Source of the DNA: Cryptomeria japonica
Lineage: Eukaryota > Streptophyta > Pinopsida > Cupressales > Cupressaceae
Direction of reading: 5' to 3'
Assembly (NCBI RefSeq): GCF_030272615.1
Contig: NC_081405.1
Coordinates: forward strand, 474,390,008 to 474,454,007
DNA length: 64,000 nt
Below the pieces are notes generated by a model. It ran no database searches, was not told where the DNA came from, and was given only the letters and a program-made list of their open reading frames with translations. Of this stretch, positions 20,962 through 33,480 are shown one piece after another (the stretch's first letter is position 1; every line of letters starts with the position of its first letter). The position numbers and the translations under genes are program-made.

Positions 20962-22416
20962 TGTTGGCATTTTGGCATTAAGTTGTCATTCATGTCAACC
21001 GACATGATGGATACTCACATAAGGGTGAGCATAAAGAGTGAAGATGTGTTATCAATTTAGTGTGCATTATCGGTTCATACGAGAAGAAACCTCAACTGGC
21101 AAAGGGATATATTGGTATGTGTTTGTTAGACCAACTATGTGTTGGCGGGTGATGTCTTGATTGTTGTGATGCCATGTGGAGCAAAGGAGGCAAACATGTT
21201 GGGTTGGTGAAGCCTCATCAATAGGGTCGATGAAATAGATAATCGCCATTAATGAAGGAGTTACAAATCACGAGATTGTAGCTGACCATTGTGGCTTGGG
21301 GAAGAAACAATAATAGAGGAAGATCAGGGAGTAGTTGGCACCTGGATCAATGCAAAGGAAATCCAATTCAGGAAGACCTCAAAAAGGAAACAGCTGAAGT
21401 GTTTTATGTGTCAATGGATTTCAAGGTTGGAGATCTTATTCAAGATTGCTATTTCTAGCAAATATGCATTGGACAATGGAAACCATGTACAAATGCATCC
21501 TTAAAGGACAAGTGATCGATCCAAGACAGGCTAGATCGGATCGCATGAAGATTGTATCGAGAAGAGGAAACCCTAACCGCTTCGGAGTTTGAATTGCTTT
21601 CTGATAGGAAATCACTGTATAAGAAATGAGAATTCAAGATAGAATGTGTTGATCCTGCGAAAATGGTGAAGAGTAGAGAGAGTGAGCAAGGAGAAGGATT
21701 ACCAGCTAGAGGAAGAGTTCTAAGAAAGTTGTAGTGTGTGTGAGCAAGCATACCGTTGAGAGGATTCTACCAACAGAACTATAGTCTTGCAGTTGAGCCT
21801 AACTGGCAAGGTGTGGCAGAGCAAGCAACATCCATGTGTGACACAGTGTGTTGAGAGACTATGTGAGAGAGGGAGAGAAAGGTAACTAAGGTTGAGAATC
21901 ACAGACAGAAATCTCACAACCGACAATGTGAGATTCAGTGGAGGAGAAAAGATTGTAAATCAACAGAGAGTTATTTGATCAAAGAGTTCCAAAATTCATT
22001 TGCAACAAGAAGCTTTAATTGTATTCAAATAGGATTTCAATATAAATCACCAAGTTGAAGCTTGGTGCAGGGGTTGGTGCTCCTTGGGTCAATGCCCTAA
22101 AAGTACAGGGGTTGGTGCTTATTGGGTTTGTTCCCTAAATCTTTGTAAGTCAGTGTTTTACCTGTGAGGCTGGATTGGAGCAATAGTCTCCAACAGCTTT
22201 TCTCACCGAGGTTTTTCCCATATTGGGTTTTCCTTGTAAATCTGGTGTTGTGAATTATTTTTGTGTGAATGATCTCTTTGGCCTTCCTTCTTGTATTATC
22301 GGCATGACTGTTTAGTAGTTAAGTGAATAACTAATATTTTGAAGTTAGATTAGAAAAAGAAAAATTCTTAGGAACCACTGATTCACCCCCCTCTCGATGG
22401 TATTCCGTGTTCAACA
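20962..22416 (+). repeat. 3' LTR of Copia A
   Basis: It aligns with 6293-7740, including the 38-bp tandem pair. The shared block reads TTGTCATTCATGTCAA at 20983-20998, with one change. The U-rich hairpin is at 22207-22236. It ends TTCAACA at 22416, followed by ATTCC. Confidence 0.92.
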
Positions 22417-23095
22417 ATTCCTCCCCAATAGAGTGTCAAAGACTAGCATCATTCGCTTAGATTGCATCATAACTCCTCCAGAGTCTTGCATTTCCTAGGT
22501 TTCTTGGAAGTCATTCATGCTGGTTACCAGATCACAAAGAGCTCAAATGGATTAAAACAGTGACCCATTGGTCAATCCTACCTGGAACATGGATTTGTCA
22601 ACATATCAAAACTCACAGGCTAAAATCCCTGCAACACTATCGATAAATGCAAACAGAATGCCTTCAATAAATGAAATCCAACATAATTTGACACAAGAAG
22701 AATTGGAGGTAGCACAACAAGATCCAAACCTCCTCATGGTTTTAAATGCACTTATCAACAATGATAGAGATCGATTCCTTTCTCTTCTAATTGAAAATGG
22801 GGCCAAGTTGCCTCCAAGTATTGATGTCTCGACAATATTACCACCACGAGTGACATTGACACAAAATGTAACTCAAACACAAAATGTCACACAAATGCAA
22901 GTAGTGTCTTCTAGTTCAAGCCAAGGTACTACTCAATATACACAAGGTGAAACAACTCAAGTCACAATGGCTTCAACTCAAAAAAATTCAATTAGGAGCC
23001 ATGTCTTCAAATACCAATATCACATCTCAAACAACATCAAATGTTTTGAATACCTCAACGCAAGCTCCAACAATGGTTTCTCTTCCTACAAGTAC
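22417..23095 (+). pseudogene. gag: Gypsy gag of element G, middle part
   Basis: This is the host continuation between Copia A and Copia C. A frame from about 22570 reads NPTWNMDLSTYQNSQ and LTQEELEVAQQDPNLLMVL, then a low-complexity Q/T/S-rich stretch with TQNVTQTQNVTQMQ. This is typical of the spacer before the Tat capsid domain. It is cut at 23095 (TSD AGTAC) and continues at 29878. The apparent C-terminal extension past 23095 is LTR sequence. Confidence 0.6.
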
Positions 23096-24202
23096 TATTG
23101 GTATTATGGATGTGTTGTATTAGTTTTGTCATTGATGTCAACACTTATCCTTCTGAAGATCTATATTGTTGATTTGGCACTATGGCTATATTGGTTTAGT
23201 GTTGAACCGGCACATTGTGTTCACTAGCAAGTTCAGTGACTTATGCACAGTCACCGATATATTGTTCACTGGCAGGTTATATGGTTCACCGTTACTGATG
23301 ATGACTTGTTATCATCTGGAGATCACGTGATTATGTTCAAGACATGGTTTGGATACTCGGTTTTGATGTTTTGGTTATTGGTCTAATCAAGTTGACATAT
23401 TTGTTGTTACTGGCATATTGGTCTAGGTTACGGACCGGTATGCGTTATCTATTCCAAATCAGCATGGCACGTTATGGAGATGATTTATTGATTGGATATT
23501 GTTGTAAATGTATTGAGCCGACATGATGCATCGCATCAAGAGTTATTTGTAATTTATTTTAATGTAATATTCTTAGTGAGTCAACCTACACATTTGGTCT
23601 TAGGTTTTGTATATATGTAAGATCTCATTTGTGAGATGGGATATGGTATGTAAGGTTATGGTATGGTATTGTAACATGGTATGTGTGAATATTGAAGATC
23701 ATATGAGTAGACCATAAGATGGTTCAAGGAAGGTTTGAAGGTGATTATCAGAGCTTAACCGATACTGAATCCAGCATTGGAGATGCTAATTTGAGTAGTA
23801 CATTATTCTAGGATTTAACCATCCTATTGTAGTCATTGCAACTCCCATTGGAGCAGTGTGCTCTAGGCGGTTGGCCTTTCTGCATGTGCAGACCCCATTT
23901 GTATACACATACTATATGCAGTAGTATCATCTAATTGTGGGTAAGGTTTCCCACTGTGGTTTTTCCCCTTACAGGGTTTCCACGTCAAAATCTTTGTGTT
24001 ATGTGTTGTGGATGTTGTTTCTCTTTCTGTTTCATGCATTAAGTTTCACTGGTATTCATATTAACTATTAATCTGTTAACCAGCATTAAGTTTAGTTTAC
24101 CGGTATTAAGTATAAAGTTTGATTAAGTTATAATTGGGTTGAAATTCATTGAAAACTTATTCACCCCCCACCCCCCTCTCAGTTGCCTTCTGGTTCCTAA
24201 AA
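23096..24202 (+). repeat. 5' LTR of Copia C
   Basis: It pairs with 28772-29872. It has the shared block at 23126-23141, the U-rich hairpin at 23955-23984 and the C-rich hairpin near 24155-24185. It ends TTCCTAAAA where the 3' copy ends TTCCTAACA. Confidence 0.92.
23955..23984 (+). promoter_or_regulatory. ENE-like hairpin in Copia C 5' LTR
   Basis: TGTGG pairs with CCACG (one G-U), CCC with GGG, around a T5/T3 internal loop and a short CTTACA loop. The 3' LTR copy lies at 29631-29660. Confidence 0.5.
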
Positions 24203-24204
24203 AT

Positions 24205-24216
24205 TGGTATTAGAGC
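24205..24216 (+). other. Copia C primer-binding site
   Basis: TGGTATTAGAGC differs from the tRNA-iMet PBS by one C-to-T change. Confidence 0.85.
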
Positions 24217-24259
24217 TAAGTCCTCTTTTTGTAGAAGCCTAACAGCTTGAGGAGATCAT

Positions 24260-25330
24260 ATGGCAACAAACATTTTCAGGAAGGACGGTCCTAAACTTGA
24301 TGGAACTAACTATGGTATATGGAAGATTAGAATGGAGACACATTTGAATTGCATTGGAAGAGACATATGGGAAGTTACAAAGAATGGCTATGTTGGTCCT
24401 ACACTGAATCAACCTAATCCAACAACATTGGGTAAAGATCAAGAAAATGATTGCAAAGCAAGATAAGCACTTTTGAGCGAATTATCAGATCAGCAAATCA
24501 TGGGATTATCAGACTAATCTACTGCTAAAGCTATTTGGGATAAATTAGAGACATTGAACGAAGGAGATACCACTGTCAAAATTGCAAAACTGGAATGTTA
24601 CCAGGTCAGGTATGAAATTTTGAAAATGGAAGAAGATGAAAGAATTTCTGCTTTTATGGAAAGAGTTAATGTAATTGTTTTAGGAATACAATGTTGTGGA
24701 GGATCCTTAAGTGGAGATGAAATTGTTTCTAAAGTTTTAAGAGCTTTTCCACCGCCATACAAAATGAAAGTAACTACAATTAATGAGTTGAGAACAATTC
24801 CTAATACATCAGTATCTAGAGATACCTTGGATGGAAAACTTTCAATATTTGAACTTAAGGAATTTGGTCCTCTTGCTACAATTAAGACACATTTAGCCTT
24901 CAAAGAATCATCATCTATAGCATCATCATCATCATCATCTAACAAATCTGATTGGAAAGCACTATATGCAAGAGAACTTGAAGATATCAGAAGGGAAAAT
25001 GAAGAACTAGAAGAACTTGAAGCACTATTTGCATAGAAAATGCCTAAAGGTCCAGTTGGAAGTAAGTATGAAGGTAAAGCACCATTTAAATATTTTAATT
25101 GCAATAAAGTTGGTCATATAGCATCTAGATGTCCTGATAGACATGCAAGATTGAGAGAAGAATCTAAAAGAACATATAAGCCTAACCCTGAATATCAGAG
25201 ATACAGATTTAAGAAGAACAGAGATAAATCTTGTTACTATGTTGATGGAGTTATTGATGATTCTGATGAAGAACTGCCATACAATGGATGGGCTTTTGTT
25301 GCAATAAAAGAAGATCCACTAGCACAAACT
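24260..25330 (+). pseudogene. gag: Copia C gag
   Basis: ATG at 24260 opens MATNIFRKDGPKLDGTNYG, the start of the plant Copia gag. ISAFMERVNVIVLGIQCCGG, a Ser-rich linker and a single zinc knuckle (YFNCNKVGHIASRC, first Cys replaced by Tyr) follow. Stops at 24464, near 24514 and at 25036 break the frame; Copia D has sense codons at the first two. This gag is much shorter than that of family A/B and has one knuckle instead of four. Confidence 0.85.
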
Positions 25331-28300
25331 GTTCCACTGGTAGAGCAGGCCCTGGCAGCTAAAATTGAAGAAAATGATGAATGGATCATAGATTCTGGAT
25401 GTTCACATCATATGACTGGTTATAATTTAAGTAAATTCTTATCTTTCTACGAATATAGTGGAGGTCTAGTAAGATTTGGCGATGATAAAGCTTGTTTAAT
25501 CAAAGGAAAATGCATTATATCTTTGGATGGTAAGCACAATACTGACAATGTTTATTATGTTGAAGGTTTGAAGCCTAATCTTTGAGTGTTAGTCAATTAG
25601 TTGAAAAGGGATTTCAGTTACAATTCAAGAATGTTAAATGCAAAATCATGAACAGGCTAGATTAGAGATTGCAACCGGTAATCAGACTAAAGGTAATATC
25701 TTTCATTTGAACAACAGTGATAAGATATGCTTGATTGCACATATTGATGAAAGTTGGTTATGGCATAAGAGACTTTTTCATGTGAATTTTGATTGCATTG
25801 TAAAGATCGGTTCAACTAAGGCAATAAGGGATTTACCTAAGATTATGAAACCTCATAATCCGGTATGTAAGGAATGTTAAATGGGAAAGCAAGTTAGAAC
25901 AACTTTTAAGAGTATTTATGAGAAATCCAATAATGTTCTTCATTTAATTCATACTGACTTGTGTGGTCTAGCAAGAACAAGAAGTCTACAGGGAGATAGA
26001 TACTTCATGCTAATTATTGATAATTATTCTAGAATGTGTTAGGTTACTTTTCTTAGGGAGAAATCAGAAGCTTTTGGAAAATTCAAGTTATACAACGCAA
26101 TGGTTGAGAATGAAACCGGTAAGAAAATCAAATGTTTGAGATCTGATCAAGGAGGTGAATTTACATCTAAAGAATTTAATACATTATGTGAAGTGAATGG
26201 AATCAAAAGACAACTATCAGCACCCTGGACACCTCAGCAAAATGGAATTGTGGAAAGGAAGAACAAAACTATTCTAGAAGCAGCTAGAAGCATGATATTT
26301 GAAGCAAATCTACCTCATGTGTATTGAAGAGAAGAAGTGAATACAGCTTTTCACACTTTCAACAAAGTTCACATCAAAGGTGAAACCGATAAGACCCCTT
26401 ATGAACTATGGTTTGGTAATACTCCTACTCTTAAATACTTTAGAATTTTTGGAAGCAAATGCTATATTAGGAGAGATGAGTATATTGGTAAATTTGATCC
26501 TAGAAGTGATGAAGGAATATTTCTTGGTTATTCATCTAAGAGCAAGGCATATAGATGTTTTAATAGAAGATTGCAGAAGATTATTGAGAGTGCCAATGTG
26601 AAGATAGATGAACACTTTAGAGGAAATTCAAGGTCTCTAGATTTTGAACTGACAGTTGAGATGATCATAAATGAACCTATACATAGTGCATCGGTACAGA
26701 ATGTGGACCCAGTCACACCAGCATAATCAGAGAATTCCACAGTGACTGAAGAACAACACCATGTGAATAAACCTAGGTATGTAAGACTAAATCACTCAGA
26801 AAATCAGATAAATGGGAATAAGTATCAAGGTGTTATGACAAGAGGAAGACTAATAAATGAAGAGGTATGCTTAATTTCTCAAATTGAACCAGCATCTGTT
26901 ATAGAAGCATGTCAAGATGAACATTGGATTAAAACAATGGAAGATGAACTAGAACAAATTGAAAAGAACAATACATGGACATTAGTTCCCCGACCTGAAG
27001 ACAAAAATGTAATTGGAACTAAAAGGGTATTCAGAAATAAACTTAATGAAGATGGTAAGGTAATCAGGAACAAAGCAAGATTAGTGTGTAAAGGATATTC
27101 ACAGAAAGAGGGAATTGATTATAATGAAACCTTTGCACAGGTAGCTAGAATTGAGGTAGTTAGATTATTTCTTGCATTTGCAGCTCATAAGAACTATAAA
27201 GTATATCAGATGGATGTAAAATGTACATTTCTGAATGGTGATCTTGAAGAGGAAGTTTACATAGAAAAGCCTGATGGATTTTCATTGACAAATGTTAAAG
27301 ATATGGTTTGTAGATTAAGGAAAGCTTTGTATGGATTGAAGCAAGCTCCTAGAGCTTGGTATGCTAGATTGGACAAATATCTTTTGAAGCTTGGTTACAC
27401 TAAAGGTAATGCTGACAGCAACTTATATTCCAAAGTGGCTACTGATGACATCTTGGTTATTGAATTTTTTGTGATGATATCATTTTTGGGGGAGAAGATG
27501 GATTGTGTAAGTACTTTGCCAACAAGATGCAAGAAGAATTTGAAAAGTCTATGATTGGGGAGATAAAATTGTTTTTAGGATTGCAGATTTAACAAACTAT
27601 TAAAGGTATATTCATATGTCAAACAAAATACTTGAAGGAACTACTAAAAAAATTTGGTATGGAAAACTAAAAACTGGTAAGTACTCCTATGACTACAACT
27701 GATAAATTGACACTGAAGGATGATTCAACTCTTGTTAATCTGACAAGATACAAATCTATGATTGGAGGCTTAATGTATTTGACACAAACAAGACCTGATA
27801 TAATGAATGCAGTATGTATTGTTTCAAGATTTCAGAGTAATCCTAAAGAAAATCATGAATCAGTAGTAAAAAAGATTTTCCAATATCTACAAGGCACAAC
27901 AAATCTTGGTTTATGGTATCCTAAAGATGAAAATTTTGATTTATGTGCATACACTGATGCAAATTGGGCAGGAGATGTAGATGACAAAAAGAGTACCACT
28001 GGCGGTGCATTCTTTTTTGGTAGCAAATTGATTTCATGGATAAGCAAGAAGTAGAGTTGTACATCATTATCAACAGCAAAATCAGAATATGTTGTAGCAG
28101 CAACTAATTGTACTCAAGTATTATGGATTAAGAAAATGTTGAAGGACATAAAGGTAAAATGCAAAGAACCTATAATCATTTATTGTGATAATTAAGCAGC
28201 AATTGATATATCAAAGAATCTGGTATTTCATTCTAAGACTAAGCATGTTTCTAACAAATATAACTTTCTGAAAGAGAATGTTGAAGCAAAAGAAGTAAGA

Positions 28301-28420
28301 TTGGTTTATGTGAATACTAAAGAGACGATTGCAGATATCTTTACTAAGCCTTTGTCTAAGGAAACTTTTGAATATCTCAGAGAGCAGCTTGGGGTAATAC
28401 CCTCACCGGTAGAGACTTAG
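25331..28420 (+). pseudogene. pol: Copia C pol: protease, integrase, RT, RNase H
   Basis: The protease site IIDSGCSHHMTG lies near 25386. A frameshift at about 25585 and stops at 25878, 26040, 26326 and 26724 follow; most of these replace Gln or Trp codons kept in Copia D. Integrase shows HKRLFH, IHTDLCG, RSDQGGEF and VERKN. RT shows [31 protein letters not shown] and [13 protein letters not shown]. The catalytic motif reads FCDD after a frameshift near 27465. RNase H shows AYTDANWAGDVDDKKST, then stops at 28052 and 28193. The stop after LGVIPSPVET is at 28418. Confidence 0.87.
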
Positions 28421-28771
28421 ACAGTTGAAGATTGGCATCAAACCAGCAGAAACTAACACAGAAAACAATTCTGGCTTTGATGGAGGTGAGCTAATTCTCA
28501 GGGGGAGTAGTTGGTTGAATTAGTTGGTTGTGTGTTTTGGTATTTTTAATTGCTTTGGCATTTGATGTCAAAGGGGGAGAGATATATATGGACAAACTTT
28601 GTATTTGGGAGACATTATTCATTCGGGGAGAGTTATTTACTCTTTGTATTTTGGTTTTGACTTCTGGTATTGATCTCTTCTGGAGATTGATGGTTTTTGG
28701 TTTTTGGCATTCTGTTTTGGCACTTAGATATTTTTCCATCTAGTGTTGCCTTTAATGCCAAAGGGGGAGAT
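28421..28771 (+). other. Copia C 3' untranslated region with three polypurine tracts
   Basis: CAGGGGGAGTAG near 28498, CAAAGGGGGAGAG near 28569 and AAAGGGGGAGAT at 28760-28771, the last touching the LTR. The words before the last two (GGCATTTGATGTCAAAGG, TTAATGCCAAAGG) resemble each other, so the PPT block has been copied. Confidence 0.72.
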
Positions 28772-29872
28772 TGTTGGTATTATGGATGTGTTGCATTAGT
28801 TTTGTCATTGATGTCAACACTTATCCTTCTGGAGATCTACATTGTTGATTTGGCACTATGGTTATATTGGTTTACTATTGAACAGGCACATTATGCTCAC
28901 TAGCAAGTTCAGTGGCTTATGCACAGTCACCGGTATATTGTTCACCGGCAGGTTATATGGTTCATCGGCACTGATGATGACTTGTTATCATTTGGAGATC
29001 ACGTGATTATTTCAAAGACATGGTTTGGATACTTGGTTTTTATATTTTGGTTATTGGTCTAATCGAGTTGACATATTTGTTGTTACCGATAGATTGGTCT
29101 AGGTTATGGACCGGTATGCGTTATCTATTATAGATCAGCACCGCACATTATGGAGATGATTTATTGATTGGATATTGTTGTAAATATATTGAGCTGACAT
29201 GATGCATCGCATCAACACTTATTTGTAATTGATTTTATTGTAATATTCTTAGTGAGTCGACCTACACATTTGGTCTTAGGTTTTGTATATATGTAAGATC
29301 TCATTTGTGAGATGAGATATGGTATGTAAGGTTATGGTATGGTATTGTAACATGGTATGTGCAAATATTAAGATCATATGAGCAGACCATAGAGAAAGTT
29401 CAAGGAAGGTTTGAAGGTGATTATCAGAGCTTAACCGGTACTGAATCCAGCATTGGAGATACTATTTTGAGTAGTACATTATTCTAGGATTTAACCATCC
29501 TACTGTAGTGATTGCGACTCCAATTTGAGCAATGTGCTTTAGGTAGTTTGTCTTTCTGCATGTGCAGACCCCATTTGTATACACATACTATCTGCAGTAG
29601 TATCATCTGATTGTGGGTAAGGTTTCCCATCGTGGTTTTTCTCCTTATAGGGTTTCCACATCAAAATCTTTGTGTTGTGTTATGGATGTTGTTTCTCTTT
29701 TTGTTTCATGCATTAAGTTTCACCGGTATTGATATTAACTATTAATCTGTTAACCGACATTAAGTTTGGTTTACCAGTATTAAGTATCAAGTTTGATTAA
29801 GTTAGAATTGGGTTGAAATTCATTGACAACTGATTCACCCCCTCCCCCTCAATTGTCTTCCGGTTCCTAACA
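28772..29872 (+). repeat. 3' LTR of Copia C
   Basis: It runs from TGTTGGTATTATGG to TTCCTAACA. The shared block is at 28802-28817, the U-rich hairpin at 29631-29660, and the C-rich hairpin at 29825-29833 with 29849-29857 (one mismatch). Confidence 0.92.
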
Positions 29873-29877
29873 AGTAC

Positions 29878-31443
29878 TTTTCAACCAACAATATCAATCT
29901 CCATTGGATCTACATATAGTGGTCATAAATTGAATCAGGTCTCAGTAGGGATGTATAGCTCAAGCCAACTAAATCCTAGTACTCAGTTTGCATAATTCAC
30001 ACCATCTAGTGGAAATCATGGCACGCAATTGCATAGTCAATCAACATTCCAACAGACTCGAGCATACTCAAACACTATTCCTTTTATTGGAAATACTTAT
30101 AGGGTCAATGCACCTTTGACCCAAACAAAAATCTTGGCACAACAAGTGCAGAATCTACAAAGGCAAATGACAAACATGCAAACAGTGAATGATAAGAAGA
30201 GCTATACCATGGAAGATCTCCATCCTTATCCTTTTCATAGGACTCTATATATGCCACCTTTTTCGTCACATTTTGAAACTCCAAAGTTTGACAAGTATAG
30301 GGGAAAAGGTGACCTTCGAGATCATGTCCGAGAATTCTTCATAGCATGTATCGAAGTATCCCATGAAGACACATACTTGATACATCTATTTCCCTAAAGT
30401 CTTGGAGGGATGGCCTTATAATGGTTTTCACATTTGCCACCTAAGATTGCCTCATGGGGTGAGTTGGTTGAGAAAATCATCATAAAATTTTCACACAACA
30501 TAAACAATCTAGTTACTTTAATGGATTTATGTGCAACCAAACACAGGGAAGGTGAAACATTTGCATCATTCTTGTAGTGATGGAGATCATTATACCGCAG
30601 ATGCCTTAGCCATATTCCAAAAGTTGAGCAAGTAGACATATTGAAAATCTCATTCCTCGGATTATATATCCACTACAGATGCAATGTTTGAATACCTTCA
30701 AAGAAATCATAGAAAAAGGTATAAAGTGTGAAAAGGGCTTGGTGGAGCAAGGAATATTGAAGCACCATAAAGATAATAGACCAATCAATAACTTAAACAC
30801 TGAAAAGACAAATTTTTGGTCCAAAAATAAGAATGTCACAAGAGACGGAGCTGTAGATGCATGTGTTGTTAACAGAGCTGAACCAATGGTATTGCTTCAA
30901 GGACCAGTTGATTATTTTGCCTCCAACAGAAATCCACCCCAAGGCAACAATGCAAATGCCAATGTAGTCCAATCTAGTAATGAAAGACCTCCAAGGATCA
31001 GTATGCCTCGAAGGAATTACACACCCCTAGGAGAGCCTATTGAGTCAACTCTTAAGAAGTTGATACAAACTAATGCTATCACTCTACCAGAAGTCCAACC
31101 ATATGAGCCAGGTCCATTCAAACTCGCTTGGTGGAATGATAATGACTATTGTGAGTACCATTGTACTAAAGGGCACAAAACAACAAGCTATTAAAAACTT
31201 AAAAATCCTATACAAGATCTTATTAATCAAGGGGATATCACTGTGGATGCTAAGGGGTCAACCGACATAGATCATACCATATTCAAGGACCCTTTTGTTA
31301 AACATGATAAAGTAAAAGCTTCTAGTTCAGGTGCACATAATAATACTACAAATTATACCAATGTGGCATATGATTATATAATTAATACAATCAGTGGAGA
31401 AGATGAGATGGTGGCCACGACTATAGTTAATCCAAGAAACTGA
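29878..31443 (+). pseudogene. gag: Gypsy gag of element G, capsid and zinc region
   Basis: After Copia C the host frame resumes. The conserved Tat capsid start is at about 30205-30390: MEDLHPYPFHRTLYMPPFSS, then HFETPKFDKYRGKGDLRDHV and EFFIACIEVSHEDTYLIHLF. A decayed stretch follows, then MPRRNYTPLGEPIESTLKKL, and a zinc-knuckle-like YCEYHCTKGHKTTSY near 31148 with the last Cys lost. A stop at 31192 is followed by LKNPIQDLINQGD-like text. Frame changes and stops are common. Confidence 0.8.
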
Positions 31444-31499
31444 GATTGTGCAGTTATCACCCACAAATCTAAGGTCACTTTACAAGAGGTACCACCTAA

Positions 31500-32020
31500 T
31501 CCTTCTCCACCAACTAGCAACTATAATGTGGTTGATCAATTGAGGAGAACCCCAGCCCAAATTTCATTATTCGAGTTACTTCGCATCTCACCATCTCACA
31601 AAGAAATTCTAAATAAGGCACTACAAGACTTTGTTGTGGCCCAAGACATAGATCAAAATGCATTCCAATCCATGGTTGGAAATATAATAGCTTCCAAGAT
31701 AGCATTCACAGAGAAGGATATACCAACAGACAGGCCCATGCACAATGATCCTTTGCAATTAGAAGTGTTTGTTCACAAAAAGTTAGAAGAGTGTTAATAG
31801 ATGGAGGATTTGGACTAAAAATATGCACTCTTAACTTTATCAAAGCCTTATGTTACTCACATTATCATATTGATATCACTTTAGCGAATAAATATTAAAG
31901 CTTTTGATGATGAAGAATGCCCATTCAAGGGTCTAGTGACCTTATTTGTACAAGTAGACCTGTCACCACAAATATCACCTTTCAAGTTCTGGATTGAGAA
32001 TTAGAATACAATATTCTACT
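31500..32020 (+). pseudogene. pol: Gypsy aspartic protease of element G
   Basis: RRTPAQISLFELLRISPSHK at 31540-31600 is the conserved Tat segment just before protease. The active site VLIDGGFGLKIC starts at 31791, one frame off the preceding segment, so a frameshift separates them. The downstream flap region is broken by stops. The DGG triplet in place of the usual DSG/DTG is typical of this lineage. Confidence 0.72.
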
Positions 32021-33480
32021 AGGGCACCCATGGATATATTCCATGCAGGAAGTACCCTCGACATTCCACCAATGTGTTAATTTCCCTTATAATAGTGTTG
32101 AGGTAACAATACAAGGTGATCTTAACCCCTTTCAACATTGTAACTAACTCAGAGAAAGCACAGATAATCAAGTCCCAATCAATCAAGAGGATCCACTCAC
32201 CATGCATATAGAATCCTTGAATATCTCAGATACACCAACATCATCATCTCATACACCTACAACACCACCGCTCCAAATCAAAGATGAAGGATCTGGTGAA
32301 TATTCATGTTCTGGAATAGTATCAACAAGCCAATTGTTCCCTAGATACTTTGGGAGAACTTTACCAAACTGCACAAGTAAAAATAAAGGGAAAGAAATAG
32401 TCCAATTTTTCAAATAATTCTTCCTTCATAAGATTGGGAGAGCTAAATGAAGAATCCTTAGAGGAAGATGTCAACAAATGGCTCTATAAAGAAGAAGATG
32501 AATATCCAAATGCCAGAGTTCCCTTAGAACAATATGGCAATGGCTTTAAGATGTTACAGTGATGTGATTATGACAGAACAACAGGCTTGGGGACACATGC
32601 TCAAGGTATCATAGAACCCATATTACCATCAGGAAATCCAAAGAATTGGGGTTTAGAATATACCAACTTGACAAGAAGAAGGAGAACATCTTGACCAAAT
32701 ACTCCAATCATCCAAAAATTGCCAACAACAACACAACTCACAAATAAAGATGAGGATCCAGAGTCACCAAGTCAAAACAATACATCAACATGGCCTTTGC
32801 ACCAACATCACATATCAATGCAATGGAAGAAACAAGAATTGCACTAGCACCTCATCTCAATATAGTGATGGAAACAGGAATTGCATCGGCAGAGGAATTA
32901 AGTAATGCCTCTACATCATCAGTATCAACTAGTGCATCAAGGGAAACAAGGATAGCGTCAGCTAGAGACGGTATTTCTATATTACCCCTATCTCTCATTC
33001 AAGCAAAAAATTAGGCCTCTATCACAGAAGAAGGGTTTACAAGTCATGGAACTCTCCCATTCATCATCAACACTACTGAAACTTCTCTTTCTCCAATCGA
33101 AGAAGTTGATGAAGATGAATTAGAACAAAAACATATATTGAAAGAATTACTAATTCACATGACAATGAATTCTTATCTAACCACAATTGTAGCACATATT
33201 TATCTTTTAGAGCTTATGACAACCAACCACCTATGGATGATGACATTTAATATGAGGACATACCAGTCGATCCAAAGTCAGCCAAGTATGTATCTGACAA
33301 CAGAATTTGCATGATATGAGCAGTATATTTCTTCCTAACGAAGAGATAGATATTTGTCTTATGTATCCTCACTTGATAGACTAGGCGCAAGAGGAAAAAC
33401 CACACTTAGATTGGTTCCAAAATCATGAGGCTGTAGCTGAATTTTTTGGTGCTAGGGATGGATTTCCCTATAATGATCAC
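32021..33480 (+). other. Variable spacer between protease and RT of element G
   Basis: It is rich in Thr, Ser and Asn codons (for example ISDTPTSSSHTPTTPPLQ). Open stretches of 60-75 codons alternate with stops. In Tat elements this part of pol is poorly conserved. I see no separate domain and no inserted element. Confidence 0.4.

Larger units (their letters stand above)
6293..22416 (+). mobile_element. Ty1/Copia element A (Sirevirus-like), carrying Copia B
   Basis: LTRs of about 1.45 kb (6293-7740 and 20962-22416) start TGTTGGCATTTTG and end TTCAACA. The flanks ATTCT (6288-6292) and ATTCC (22417-22421) are a TSD with one change. Internally a PBS for initiator tRNA-Met, gag with a coiled coil, protease, part of integrase, RT and RNase H follow in Copia order. 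The CAAAGGGGGAG polypurine motifs repeated before the 3' LTR and the gag type point to the Sirevirus/Maximus lineage. About 1 kb from mid-integrase to RT is missing at the Copia B junction. Confidence 0.92.
23096..29872 (+). mobile_element. Ty1/Copia element C, second family
   Basis: LTRs of 1.1 kb (23096-24202, 28772-29872) are flanked by a perfect AGTAC duplication (23091-23095 and 29873-29877). A PBS, a Copia gag-pol region and three PPT-like tracts lie between. The start of the 5' LTR is changed from TGTTGG to TATTGG. It is structurally complete but carries many in-frame stops and a frameshift at the RT active site. Copia D belongs to the same family. Confidence 0.93.

Noticed and set aside
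22568-23227. A 219-codon ORF running from gag into downstream sequence
   Set aside because: Its last 40 or so codons lie in the LTR of Copia C past the insertion point at 23096, and its start is TTG. Only the first part is gag.
28421-28771. Envelope-like gene after pol in the Copia elements
   Set aside because: Some Sireviruses have one, but only about 350 bp of non-coding, PPT-bearing sequence lies between pol and the 3' LTR here.
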